Part shown: piece after piece, positions 9,091 to 17,936 of the stretch
How the letters are laid out: every line of letters starts with the position of its first letter
How positions within the stretch are numbered: the stretch's first letter is position 1
Source: CALKZN01 sp050633785
GTDB taxonomy: Bacteria; Pseudomonadota; Gammaproteobacteria; Arenicellales; Arenicellaceae
Direction: 5' to 3'
NCBI GenBank assembly: GCA_050633785.1
Contig: JBOEHE010000021.1
Coordinates: 62,001 to 126,000, forward strand
DNA: 64,000 nucleotides
Notes under the pieces: model-generated
Seen by the model: only the letters and a program-made list of their open reading frames with translations
The model's database searches: none
What the model was told of the DNA's origin: nothing
Made by a program: the position numbers and the translations under genes

Positions 9091-12000
9091 TTAAAAGCAC
9101 AATAAAACCAAATTTCCTGTTACAGATTTGATAGCGGCACAAGCGCCTTCAGTATCCGCCTTATACGTCAAACTGATGTTATATCCAGCAATAACACTGT
9201 CGAAATCGGCATCAGTCACACGGATAAAATACGTCCCTGGCTGGAGTTCATTCAGACGGATCTTCGAATAGCCTTTATTACCACCATCATCATCAAAGGC
9301 AACCTCATTCAAACCCGCATCGTACAACCACAACCAGGTATCAAAATCCTTGTTGGTATTATGTGTTTCGATCACCACATCAGAAGTAAGCTCAGTGAGG
9401 GTAAATGTCATCCAATCCTCACCACCAATGGTGTGAATGGTATGAGTCTGACTGTCCCGGTTTGCTATGGGCTTTGCGGTTGACGAATCATCATCTATTT
9501 CAAAGGAATCCGCAACCGGTGGCGCATAGACAGTAATCACCACAACATCGGCAAAAGAGTCTTCAAGGCCATCGTTAACGACCAGACTGAAAGTAATGAC
9601 CACATCGTCCGAACCCGGAGCTAAAACAGGAGCTGTAAACGAGGGCGTTGCGGTTGCAGGGTCAGTCAATACAATACCTGCTGCAGAATTTGCTATCCAG
9701 GTGTATGAAACTAACTGCTGCCCATCATCTCCCGAGCTTGACCCTGTTCCATCCAGGTTGACAAATGAACCTGAGGCAACGGTTGTTTGATCCGGGCCAG
9801 CGTTCGCTGTCGGAATCTGATTGGTAGTCCGCGATTTCACAGTAAGGGTGACACTATCAGCCACTGAATCATCAATCCCATCATTGACCACCAGACTGAA
9901 CGTGACAACTTTATCTGCTGCACCCAAAGGCAATATTGGCGCTGTAAACGTTGGCATACTGCCGGCAGCATTGTTTAATACGATTCCCTCAGAGCTGGTT
10001 TCCATCCAAGTATAAGCGACCAAAGCCTGTCCACTGTCTTCAGATGAAGAAGCTGAGCCGTCCAGCTGCACCAATGTTCCTGACAAAACGCTGGGTTGAT
10101 CTGGGCCAGCATCCGCAATGGGAGGGGTGTTTTTCGGACCAACGATTGTGATATCAACAGTATCTACCACTGAGTCATCATACCCATCATTGACCACCAG
10201 ACTGAATGTGACAACTTTATCTGCTGCACCCAAAGGCAATATTGGCGCTGTAAACGTTGGCATACTGCTGGCAGCATTGTTTAATACGATTCCCTCAGAG
10301 CTGGTTTCCACCCAAGTGTAAGCGACCAAAGCCTGTCCACTGTCTTCAGATGAAGAAGCTGAGCCGTCCAGCTGCACCAATGTTCCTGACAAAACGCTGG
10401 GTTGATCTGGGCCAGCATTCGCAATGGGAGGGGTGTTTTTCGGACCAACGATTGTGATATCAACACTATCGGCAACGGAACTGAGGGTCGCATCACTGAC
10501 AACCAAACGGAATGTCAACGTTTCGGACTGTTGGAAACCCATCGTTGGTGCAGTGAATGAAGGTGCCGGCACTATCATTGAACTTAACGTCACAGGGGTT
10601 CCATTAGTTTGCATCCAACTATAGGAATGAACATCACCATTGTTAATATCCGTAGCTGAGCCATTCAAAGTGACCATATCGCCACTGTTAACATCAGTCT
10701 GGTCTGGCCCGGCATTGGCAACTGGCGCCACATTTGCCACCGCAGGAACAGTGTAATCCTCAACCTCACCATCATCGGCAGGCCCAGTTGGGGCTAAGTT
10801 CCCGGCAGTACTAATTCGAAAACGCGCCTGCAGAGTTCCAGTCGTAACAGCACCAGGCACTGATATCGGCACTATATTGCCTGAGCCCGCTGAAACAGCA
10901 ACACTACTCCCAGCATTAATATGCTCTGCCGGGTGACTGAATACTCCATCGACATTATAGTCAATCCAGCCATCAAGTTGTCCTCCACTTGGGCCTCCGT
11001 GAACATTAATATTCATTTGAGCATTCGATGTAAACACAGGGATGCCACTGACCCCATCATCAAGGTCATCATCGGAATTGATACCAGGTGCTCCGTCTGG
11101 TTCGCTATCAACAGTTGCACCGAGGTGCACATTATTACTGATAAAATGACTCGGTCCATCGCTATCAATAACAGTCGAATGTGTATCAGGGGCATCTCCA
11201 AAATCAAAAGGAGGTTCAACCAGATGACGCTCAATAGCGCCGATATCTGGGCTGGAACCATTGATACGTGGTGTGCCACGTCCATCAATTCCGGGCGCCC
11301 CTGAGTTATCAGCAGCATTGACAGCTGGACTGTTCGCTGCAGGTAAATGCGTTGAACGAGACACTGGCAAAGACACACTGTTATTGGCCAAAGGACCCAA
11401 TAAGATATCATTGGCGGTGATATCCCCCGTGCCTCCTGTTATACAGCCAGTCCCAGGCTTCGTCAGATTATGTCCTAGAGTTGTGGTCACTCCACCGCAG
11501 TCATCGCTAGTAACGCCAGCAACTGTATCGGTATTGTCTGCCACAATTGAATTGTTAAATTCCAAAGTACCTGCATTGACAAAAACACCTCCCCCAAAAT
11601 CAGAACTGTTATTGGCCGTCAGCGTCGCAAAGTTTAATCTTGTACTGGTACTGTCAGTTGATACATAAATTCCTCCAGCAGAGTCACCAGCACTGTTGCC
11701 GCTGATGGTCGTATTTTCAATATTCCCCGTTGTTCTGATATCACCAGCACCACCATCATCAGTGGCCTGATTATTAATTAGAGTTGTTGCAATAATATTG
11801 ATCGTTCCTGTTGTTGAGTTAGCATAAACCCCACCTCCTCCATCAGCCGCAGTATTGGCATCGATAAGGCTGTTTTCAATACTTAGAAAGTTTTGTGAGT
11901 TGGTGGATGCAATTCCACCACCATTATCACCCGAATCATTATTGCGAATAACAGAGTTCATTACCTTCAATGAACCTTTATTGTTGGACACCCCTCCGCC

Positions 12001-12624
12001 ATCATCTGGGGATGAATTCCCGGAAACCTCTACTCGGTCAAGAATCACAACCGGGAATGCTGGGTTGCCTGAATTAGCAATAGCCAAACCACCACCAAAA
12101 TCATCAAGGCTATTTGTTGGCGCTACACCGCCGGTGATTTTAAGATTTTCAAGAGTAACCTCAATATCAGCTGCCTGAGAGTCAATAATCTGAAAGACAC
12201 GATCAATGCCATTGGCATCAATCACTGTTTCACTTCGACCATTACCACTGATAACTAAAGCAGCAGTGATATCCAGGTCACCCGTGGCATTGTCATTTTC
12301 ATCCGTCCCCGCAATGCTTAAGGTATAAGTATCAGGCGAACCAGGCAGGTCCGTAAAAAGAATAGTATCTGTATCAGCTTGAGTATTTGCTGCACAGATT
12401 GCCTCACGAAGACTGATCAAACCATCTGCCCCCGGCAAATCAGCAATGCCCATTGCAGCACAGTTTCCGCCGTTGGCATCAACAACATCCATCGGGTTAT
12501 CTACGGTAATTGTAGCCGCTGATGCGGTTTGTCCCAACCCAGCCCCTGTTATCAAGCAACAAACCACTAACTGAATGATTAAAAAAGAACTTCTCGTATT
12601 CCGTGCATGCATGCACATACCCAT
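9091..12624 (-). CDS. Large secreted CSLREA / PKD / PPC-domain protein
   Basis: About 1177 residues, exported. The order is signal peptide; a CSLREA segment (DGLISLREAICAANTQ) that introduces a right-handed parallel beta-helix rich in short GGGV/NNSG repeats; a GEVEDY-type module (FDFGDAPDTHS ... DGEVEDYTV); four PKD/Ig-like repeats starting PIANAGPDQ; and a C-terminal pre-peptidase (PPC) domain with GEDWMTFTL and GTYFIRV. The ATG at 12633 lies only 2 nt from the GGGGAG box. The ATG at 12624 has an 11-nt spacing and is preferred. No catalytic residues are seen, so an adhesive or structural surface protein is likely. Monocistronic, convergent with the sortase operon. Confidence 0.85.
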   Translation of the reverse strand: MGMCMHARNTRSSFLIIQLVVCCLITGAGLGQTASAATITVDNPMDVVDANGGNCAAMGIADLPGADGLISLREAICAANTQADTDTILFTDLPGSPDTYTLSIAGTDENDNATGDLDITAALVISGNGRSETVIDANGIDRVFQIIDSQAADIEVTLENLKITGGVAPTNSLDDFGGGLAIANSGNPAFPVVILDRVEVSGNSSPDDGGGVSNNKGSLKVMNSVIRNNDSGDNGGGIASTNSQNFLSIENSLIDANTAADGGGGVYANSTTGTINIIATTLINNQATDDGGAGDIRTTGNIENTTISGNSAGDSAGGIYVSTDSTSTRLNFATLTANNSSDFGGGVFVNAGTLEFNNSIVADNTDTVAGVTSDDCGGVTTTLGHNLTKPGTGCITGGTGDITANDILLGPLANNSVSLPVSRSTHLPAANSPAVNAADNSGAPGIDGRGTPRINGSSPDIGAIERHLVEPPFDFGDAPDTHSTVIDSDGPSHFISNNVHLGATVDSEPDGAPGINSDDDLDDGVSGIPVFTSNAQMNINVHGGPSGGQLDGWIDYNVDGVFSHPAEHINAGSSVAVSAGSGNIVPISVPGAVTTGTLQARFRISTAGNLAPTGPADDGEVEDYTVPAVANVAPVANAGPDQTDVNSGDMVTLNGSATDINNGDVHSYSWMQTNGTPVTLSSMIVPAPSFTAPTMGFQQSETLTFRLVVSDATLSSVADSVDITIVGPKNTPPIANAGPDQPSVLSGTLVQLDGSASSSEDSGQALVAYTWVETSSEGIVLNNAASSMPTFTAPILPLGAADKVVTFSLVVNDGYDDSVVDTVDITIVGPKNTPPIADAGPDQPSVLSGTLVQLDGSASSSEDSGQALVAYTWMETSSEGIVLNNAAGSMPTFTAPILPLGAADKVVTFSLVVNDGIDDSVADSVTLTVKSRTTNQIPTANAGPDQTTVASGSFVNLDGTGSSSGDDGQQLVSYTWIANSAAGIVLTDPATATPSFTAPVLAPGSDDVVITFSLVVNDGLEDSFADVVVITVYAPPVADSFEIDDDSSTAKPIANRDSQTHTIHTIGGEDWMTFTLTELTSDVVIETHNTNKDFDTWLWLYDAGLNEVAFDDDGGNKGYSKIRLNELQPGTYFIRVTDADFDSVIAGYNISLTYKADTEGACAAIKSVTGNLVLLCF
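9881..10465 (-). repeat. Near-identical tandem repeat, 306-bp period
   Basis: Segment 9881-10159 repeats at 10187-10465 with a period of 306 bp (102 codons). I count 5 base differences across the roughly 280 aligned bases. Each copy encodes one PKD/Ig-like domain (NTPPIA..AGPDQPSVLSG). The flanking PKD copies are much more diverged, so the duplication is recent or kept uniform by recombination. Confidence 0.9.
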
Positions 12625-12898
12625 ATTGAGCATAACTCCCCACTTATATTGTCACTTCACTGTCAGCCAGTATATAACAAATAACAATCAAATCAGGCAT
12701 AAAAATAACTTTTTCATATACTACCCCCCACTGAAGTTAAACAATGAGATTAAAGTGCACTATCAGTCTAAAGCTTGACTTGTATGAGGCATTAAAACAA
12801 AATCAGCTCTATAGCTTGAGGCAACAGTTTATTGCACAAACATAGATCACTTGCTTTCAGCTCTGTTACAAAAGGAACATGATGCAACAGGAGTGCGA

Positions 12899-13918
12899 AT
12901 GAACACTATATTTAAGAGACTAATCACACTGGCCATAGCTATCAATACAATGGCTAATCTGAACATCAGTTACGCGAGTGAATGCGAAGGCATTAACTCT
13001 ACTACAATTATCGAAAAATCAGGAACTTACAACTGGGACTTGTTTGCTGACAGCATTAACGATTTAGGCAGGTGTTTTAATAAAGAGCAATTTTTCGATG
13101 TATTTAATGAAGAGTACATCACCCTTTTGAAGACTGCAGGCACTCAGGGCAATGCCTCTACACTTCACATCCTCGGACTCATCAAATACTTTGGTCTTGA
13201 TGGCGATAAAAACCACCAGTCAGCCCACCACTGGTTTAGCCAATCGGCCGAGTTGAAGTATGCACGAGCACAGTATTTCCTTGGAATAATGCATGGACAG
13301 GGAAAAGGCACTGTAAAAGATCAGAGACAAGCCAGCAATTGGTTCTTGCTAGCTGCAGAGCAAGGTCATGCTAAAGCCCAAGTCAATCTAGCCTACCATT
13401 ATATGAATGGAAAAGGTATAGAGCGCAACCCCGAGAAAAGTATTTTCTGGCTTACTAAAGCCGCAGAACAAGACAATCCCTTAGCCTATGAGTCGTTATG
13501 TACTATCAATCTCAATCAAGAGAATTACATCGCTGCTCACAAGTATTGCCTGTTGGCCGCAGGTAAGAACATTGCCTCCAGCACCCATTTGCTTGGAACT
13601 CTATACTCACTTGGACTTGGAGTAAATGTCGATGACGAGCAGGCATATCGTTACTATCTTAAAGCCGCTCAGCTAGGACATTACCAAGCACAGCTCGGCT
13701 TAGGTGGAATCTATAGAGACGGTGTCGGCACCGAACAAAATTATCTGGAATGCTATATCTGGTGGAGTATCGCAGGAAAAAAACGATCAGCTGATAAATA
13801 TTCTCTATCCTCCGATGAATATGACGAACTACTATCAACATGCAGGTCTCACTTGTCAGAAAAAGAACGCTTAATCGCACAAAGCCGAATAGACCAACAG
13901 CTAAAGCAAAACGACTAA
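12899..13918 (+). CDS. Secreted Sel1-repeat protein
   Basis: 339 residues. The ATG at 12899 follows an AGGAG box with 5-nt spacing; the open frame further upstream has no comparable signal. A signal peptide (MNTIFKRLITLAIAINTMAN ... SYA) is followed by at least five Sel1/TPR-like helical repeats (ARAQYFLGIMHGQGKG, AKAQVNLAYHYMNGKG, STHLLGTLYSLGLG, YQAQLGLGGIYRDGVG and an earlier degenerate one). Such solenoids serve as protein-interaction scaffolds in the periplasm. The product ends in a basic/polar tail without an anchor. Nothing nearby names a partner; the divergent neighbour is the CSLREA protein. Confidence 0.88.
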   Translation: MNTIFKRLITLAIAINTMANLNISYASECEGINSTTIIEKSGTYNWDLFADSINDLGRCFNKEQFFDVFNEEYITLLKTAGTQGNASTLHILGLIKYFGLDGDKNHQSAHHWFSQSAELKYARAQYFLGIMHGQGKGTVKDQRQASNWFLLAAEQGHAKAQVNLAYHYMNGKGIERNPEKSIFWLTKAAEQDNPLAYESLCTINLNQENYIAAHKYCLLAAGKNIASSTHLLGTLYSLGLGVNVDDEQAYRYYLKAAQLGHYQAQLGLGGIYRDGVGTEQNYLECYIWWSIAGKKRSADKYSLSSDEYDELLSTCRSHLSEKERLIAQSRIDQQLKQND

Positions 13919-13942
13919 GGGTATATTAGCAAACCAAGTGCA

Positions 13943-13972
13943 ACCATGGATACTGTTACAAGTATCCATGGT
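13943..13972. terminator. Perfect 11-bp inverted repeat between convergent genes
   Basis: Arms ACCATGGATAC and GTATCCATGGT with an 8-nt loop, 24 bp after the Sel1 stop and about 100 bp from the stop of the convergent DUF3501 gene. The hairpin is strong, but no T-run follows on either strand. It is either an atypical bidirectional terminator or a protein-binding palindrome. Confidence 0.45.
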
Positions 13973-14070
13973 ATGAGTTAGAGTCTTAAATTTACTATAA
14001 CTATTTTAAGAAAAAGTAAGTTGCTCCGCTAAAACACAAACTAAAGCCATAATATTTTTCTGTTACGCGG

Positions 14071-14667
14071 TCAATTAATGCTTACTGGTTCGAAATCAGT
14101 CACCAGTGAATCTCGAATAGCATCAGGAATTTTCATTTTCTCAACTGTCAAACCCGCATGGTCAATACCCGCATAAAACTGCGCGCCATTTTGCAGGGCA
14201 GCAATCATGGTTGGGGAGAATTCATAGCGGAAGAAATGCACTGTAGATGTTCTGGAGCCATCGTCTCTGGAAAGGTCTTCATTGGCGATTGGAAAAACCC
14301 GATCGCAATCTTCAACCTGCAACCATACCTTGTTTTCAATCCCACGCAATTCGACTACCTTGCGTTGACGCTCTTCTACATCAGGATACTCCAACATAAA
14401 AGTTGCTTTTAAGTTTCGCCCATCCGGAATCAAAGGATTATAAGCCTCTAACTCTTCTTCAATTCCAGCAACATCAAAAGTCTTTTCAACCCTCAGAACT
14501 TCCTGAATCTGATACTGGATAGTCATGCGGTTTTCAAAATACAAACGCGCATGTTCACTCAATGGTAATTGACGCGTCTTTTTATGCTCCATCACCTTGG
14601 CACGAAATGCCAGACGTTTTTCAGAATATTCCTCAAGGGACAACAAATCTTTGCGGGATAATTTCAT
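14071..14667 (-). CDS. DUF3501 family protein
   Basis: 198 residues, full length for DUF3501, a family found next to rubrerythrin and Fe-S reductase genes. It begins MKLSRKDLLSLEEYSEKR and keeps the RLYFENRMTIQYQIQE segment typical of the family. There are no signal peptide, membrane helices or metal-binding Cys clusters. A GAGGA box lies just upstream of the ATG, and the gene is 24 bp downstream of the Fe-S protein gene. By association it may help that protein handle peroxide-derived electrons. No biochemical function is known to me. Confidence 0.88.
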   Translation of the reverse strand: MKLSRKDLLSLEEYSEKRLAFRAKVMEHKKTRQLPLSEHARLYFENRMTIQYQIQEVLRVEKTFDVAGIEEELEAYNPLIPDGRNLKATFMLEYPDVEERQRKVVELRGIENKVWLQVEDCDRVFPIANEDLSRDDGSRTSTVHFFRYEFSPTMIAALQNGAQFYAGIDHAGLTVEKMKIPDAIRDSLVTDFEPVSIN

Positions 14668-14691
14668 TATATTTCCTCTAAAATTCTTGAA

Positions 14692-16032
14692 CTACAAGGC
14701 ATACGCCCGACGCAACAAGGTCATGGGGTGGTCATTATTGCTGACCATATCTGGGGATTTTTCATTGGATAATTTAGTCACATGCGCATTCGCCATTGGG
14801 CAGTCACTGGTAAAATGATCTGCTTTATGCTGTTCAACCTTGCGCACTACTGGCCGGGCAATTTTGACGGCTTTTTCATAAGTTTCTTTTTTAACGGCAT
14901 AAGTACCATCGTGTCCAGAGCAACGCTCAATCGGATGCACTTGGGTATCGGGCACTAATTGCAACACATCACGAGTCTTCATACCAATATTCTGCACCCG
15001 TAAATGGCAGGCCACCTGATAGGAGATATCACCCAGACTTTGTTTGAATTCAGTATTCAACAACTCTTTTTTATGCCGCAAATACAGATATTCAAATGGA
15101 TCATAAAAGGCTTGTTGCACTTTGATAACATCCGGATCATCCGGGAACATCAGAGGCAATTCCTGTTTATACATCAATACGCAAGATGGGATTGGAGCTA
15201 TCAAATCAAACCCTTGATCAACAAGAGCCGCCAATACCGGAATATTCTGCTCTTTATTGCGCCTTACTGCCTCAAGGTCACCCAATTCCAACTTAGGCAT
15301 GCCGCAACACGTTTCTTTAGGCACCAGTTCAATGTGGATATTGTTATGTCGGAAAACGTGCAGAAAATCTTCTCCCAGATCCGGCGTGTTGGTATTACCA
15401 TAACAGGTCGCATACAAAGCAACTTTGCCCGTGGTCTCACCAGCAGGAACCGGATCAATCGAAACAGGATCTTGCTTGGCAACGCGCTTGCGTAAGGTTT
15501 TGCTGTGGTATTTTGGAACAGGTGCATCTTTATGCACCCCAAAACCTTTTTCAAATACAGAGCGGAATGTTTTGTTGCCGGTTAACGCGTTACCAGTCTG
15601 GCTGATCACCGGAATGCTCATCAATTTATTCATGGCATCGGTGCTGGTCAACACCTTGTCACGCAAGGAAGCACCTTGCTCTTTGAACTTTTGGGCTTTG
15701 GCACGCAGCATCAAATGAGGGAAATCAACATTCCACTCATGTGGTGGAACATAAGGGCATTTCGCCATGTAGCACATATCACACAAATAGCACTGATCGA
15801 CAACTTTCATGTAGTCGTCTTTGGCCACACCATCGACTTCCATCGTTTCTGACTCATCGACCAGATCAAACAAAGTCGGAAAGGAATCGCATAAACTGAC
15901 ACAACGACGGCAACCATGACAAATATCGTAAACACGCTCCAGTTCTTTATTTAAGTCATCTTTATCCCAATAACTTTCGCTTTGCCAATCTATTGGGTGA
16001 CGGGTTGGCGCTTCTAAACTCCCCTCTTTCAT
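14692..16032 (-). CDS. Heterodisulfide-reductase-like Fe-S protein (GlpC type)
   Basis: 446 residues. Two [4Fe-4S] ferredoxin motifs lie at C38/C41/C44/C48 and C81/C84/C87/C92, followed by CPYVPPHEW. The C-terminal half has a CCG-type cysteine-rich domain (KETCCGMPKLELGD) and a second, reduced one (ERCSGHDGTY). This is the architecture of electron-transfer subunits such as GlpC and HdrD, without a flavin domain. Standing between rubrerythrin and DUF3501 genes, it probably supplies electrons for peroxide reduction (inference from conserved order). Cytoplasmic. Confidence 0.88.
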   Translation of the reverse strand: MKEGSLEAPTRHPIDWQSESYWDKDDLNKELERVYDICHGCRRCVSLCDSFPTLFDLVDESETMEVDGVAKDDYMKVVDQCYLCDMCYMAKCPYVPPHEWNVDFPHLMLRAKAQKFKEQGASLRDKVLTSTDAMNKLMSIPVISQTGNALTGNKTFRSVFEKGFGVHKDAPVPKYHSKTLRKRVAKQDPVSIDPVPAGETTGKVALYATCYGNTNTPDLGEDFLHVFRHNNIHIELVPKETCCGMPKLELGDLEAVRRNKEQNIPVLAALVDQGFDLIAPIPSCVLMYKQELPLMFPDDPDVIKVQQAFYDPFEYLYLRHKKELLNTEFKQSLGDISYQVACHLRVQNIGMKTRDVLQLVPDTQVHPIERCSGHDGTYAVKKETYEKAVKIARPVVRKVEQHKADHFTSDCPMANAHVTKLSNEKSPDMVSNNDHPMTLLRRAYAL

Positions 16033-16108
16033 AGTTACTCCAGATCTGTAGTCAGTATTGATATCATGAAAGGTTCACTTTAAAAGGAACACATGTTCAT
16101 CAAGCAGA

Positions 16109-16153
16109 AATAAGCCACAGACAAGCAGCAATTCTGATTGCCTGTGGTTATTA
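16109..16153 (-). terminator. Hairpin between rubrerythrin and Fe-S genes
   Basis: On the minus strand CCACAG and CTGTGG form the base of a hairpin, extended by AATAA/TTATT with one bulge; the loop contains a smaller GCAAT/ATTGC stem, and TTATTT follows. It lies downstream of the rubrerythrin stop and could act as a partial terminator or RNA-stabilising stem that keeps rubrerythrin output above that of the downstream genes. Confidence 0.4.
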
Positions 16154-16163
16154 AGGTCTGAAC

Positions 16164-16583
16164 TCAGTTATCTAATGAATCCAGTGTTTTCTGAAATTTA
16201 TTTGCATGTGAACGTTCAGCTTTAGCCAAAGTTTCAAACCAGTCCGCGATTTCGTCAAAGCCTTCATCACGAGCATCTTTAGCCATGCCGGGGTACATAT
16301 CGGTATATTCATGCGTCTCACCAGCAATGGCCGATTTCAAATTGTCCGACGTTCCACCAATCGGCAAACCTGTTGCCGGATCACCGACTTCTTCAAGGTA
16401 TTCCAAATGACCATGGGCGTGCCCAGTTTCACCTTCTGCAGTAGAGCGAAAAACAGCCGCCACATCATTGTAACCTTCGATGTCAGCTTTGGCAGCGAAA
16501 TATAAATAACGACGATTTGCCTGTGACTCACCAGCGAATGCGTCTTTCAACGCCTGTTCGGTTTTAGAACCTTTTAATGACAT
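16164..16583 (-). CDS. Rubrerythrin (erythrin-type, no rubredoxin domain)
   Basis: 139 residues from the ATG at 16583, set by an AGGAGG box; the longer open frame upstream lacks one. It is a ferritin-like four-helix bundle with the di-iron ligand helices AFAGESQANRRYLYFA, STAEGETGHAHGHLEYL and AIAGETHEYTDMYP, ending in ADWFETLAKAERSHANKF. The C-terminal rubredoxin domain of classical rubrerythrins is missing, so an external electron donor is needed. The co-oriented Fe-S protein downstream is the obvious candidate. Probable cytoplasmic peroxide scavenger. First gene of the rubrerythrin / Fe-S / DUF3501 operon. Confidence 0.93.
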   Translation of the reverse strand: MSLKGSKTEQALKDAFAGESQANRRYLYFAAKADIEGYNDVAAVFRSTAEGETGHAHGHLEYLEEVGDPATGLPIGGTSDNLKSAIAGETHEYTDMYPGMAKDARDEGFDEIADWFETLAKAERSHANKFQKTLDSLDN

Positions 16584-16664
16584 ATAATGCCTCCTATTGA
16601 TTTTGTGTTTGGGTAAACTTTTCAAAATAATTGCAGAGCCTGCTGAGTCCTGCAATATAAAACA

Positions 16665-16689
16665 ACAGCAGATAATGTCTATCTGCTGT
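16665..16689 (-). terminator. Terminator hairpin downstream of Lon-domain gene
   Basis: Perfect 10-bp arms ACAGCAGATA / TATCTGCTGT with a 5-nt loop. On the minus strand it is followed by TGTTTTATATT, and on the plus strand by ATTTTT, so it can work in both directions. It separates the Lon-domain gene from the rubrerythrin operon. Confidence 0.7.
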
Positions 16690-16826
16690 ATTTTTCTTAG
16701 ACAATACTTAAACTAAGCATTCAAAAGTATACGCCTATGCCATTCAATAAATAAAATTAGTTTTTTGTATTAAAACTATCTATTTTATAGATCAATCATA
16801 TTCAGCGAGAGAGAATCCCTGTTTAT

Positions 16827-17381
16827 TCATTGACTCAACATACTACTTAAAAACAAGTACGCTTCATTGCAATCTTTCTCCAGAAGTAGGCGTTTTTTCA
16901 CAGTGACATCAATCGGCAACACCTCTAGCCAACGCTGGCAATGCCAACTTAAATTGTTGTTTTGTATACCATCATACAGAGTTCTATACTCTTGATATTG
17001 ACTGCAGAACGAACGCCAACTGCTAATAAGAAGATCATCCACCTCACCAGGTCGATCAGGCCAATCAGGTAACCATTCAATTTCAGCTACTTTCAATCCG
17101 TCATCTTCAACATTGACTTCAGATGTAATAAACCTCTGTTTACCCTGCACAACTATTCCCAACAAGCCATCCTCTAATTGGGAAAAGTCAACAATATCAA
17201 TCAGAGTACCCAGGTATCGGGAAAGCTCATCAACTTCCGGGATACACAGGCCAAACTGGCGCTGTTGCCTGAATGCTTCGGTGACCATTCGAATATAACG
17301 TGGTTCAAAGATACGTAATGATAGCTTGCCACCTGGAAGCACTATTGAAGGAAGTGGAAATAAAGCGACTGTTTGTTTCAT
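16827..17381 (-). CDS. Lon N-terminal (LAN) domain protein
   Basis: 184 residues consisting only of the substrate-binding N-terminal domain of Lon-type proteases: start LFPLPSIVLPGGKLSLRIFEPRY, then GLCIPEVDE, IDIVDFSQLEDGLLGIVVQGKQRF and a helical tail. The ATPase and Ser-Lys peptidase parts are absent, which is normal for this stand-alone family and not a truncation. It may bind unfolded or specific proteins; the partner is unknown. Monocistronic. Confidence 0.88.
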   Translation of the reverse strand: MKQTVALFPLPSIVLPGGKLSLRIFEPRYIRMVTEAFRQQRQFGLCIPEVDELSRYLGTLIDIVDFSQLEDGLLGIVVQGKQRFITSEVNVEDDGLKVAEIEWLPDWPDRPGEVDDLLISSWRSFCSQYQEYRTLYDGIQNNNLSWHCQRWLEVLPIDVTVKKRLLLEKDCNEAYLFLSSMLSQ

Positions 17382-17572
17382 ATGTGATTAATCAGCACTC
17401 AAAGTTAATACTTCATAATACTGGCATGGCCATTGTGTAAATTGTGTCATTTAAATATTACATGATTGATTACACTGAATTGTAAAATATCAACATTTTT
17501 TTATAACAAGTCTAATATACAAGCTATAATAAGATACATATTCTAACTATGTATCCATATTTGAGGCCAGCG

Positions 17573-17842
17573 ATGCAACTTGATTTCAAACACAATAATA
17601 ATAATAACGATTTGAATTTCCATATCCTTGAAGTCGTTATCGATCTGTTTATGACCGCTCATAAGCACAATGCGAAAGACTATTTACAAAACCATCAAGC
17701 TCGAAAGATTTTGATGGATTCATGCGGTTTCAGCGAAGATGTAGCAAATGACTATGTTATTGTTGCTAAAAAAATTGTCAGCCGAGTCAGATCGACTCTG
17801 CATATTGATAAAACAACTGAAGAATATACCTTCAAAGCATAA
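17573..17842 (+). CDS. Small protein of unknown function
   Basis: 89 residues from the ATG at 17573, which has GAGG 6 nt upstream; an in-frame ATG at 17549 has no ribosome site. An Asn/His-rich start (HNNNNND) is followed by a compact helical segment, ILEVVIDLFMTAHKHNAKDY and ARKILMDSCGFSEDVANDYV, and a basic end. There is no signal peptide, membrane helix or recognisable motif. It is preceded by an AT-rich 190-bp divergent promoter region and followed by a small hairpin, so it is likely a real monocistronic gene. Function unknown. Confidence 0.6.
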   Translation: MQLDFKHNNNNNDLNFHILEVVIDLFMTAHKHNAKDYLQNHQARKILMDSCGFSEDVANDYVIVAKKIVSRVRSTLHIDKTTEEYTFKA

Positions 17843-17856
17843 AACACATGATATGT

Positions 17857-17875
17857 CTTACACCTCCTGTGTAAG
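17857..17875 (+). terminator. Small hairpin after the 89-residue gene
   Basis: CTTACAC / GTGTAAG with a 5-nt loop, 14 bp after the stop codon. The stem is short and the downstream sequence has only a modest T content, so termination would be inefficient. Confidence 0.35.
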
Positions 17876-17936
17876 CTGTTGCGATCTATTTTAAGGGCAG
17901 AAGAACCACTGTCTTTTGCATGTTAAACTGCCGAAC

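Noticed and set aside
11261..11668. Long antisense frame inside the CSLREA protein gene (and similar ones at 9596-10624)
   Set aside because: Repetitive coding sequence with biased composition opens mirror frames; they follow the repeat units and have no start signals.
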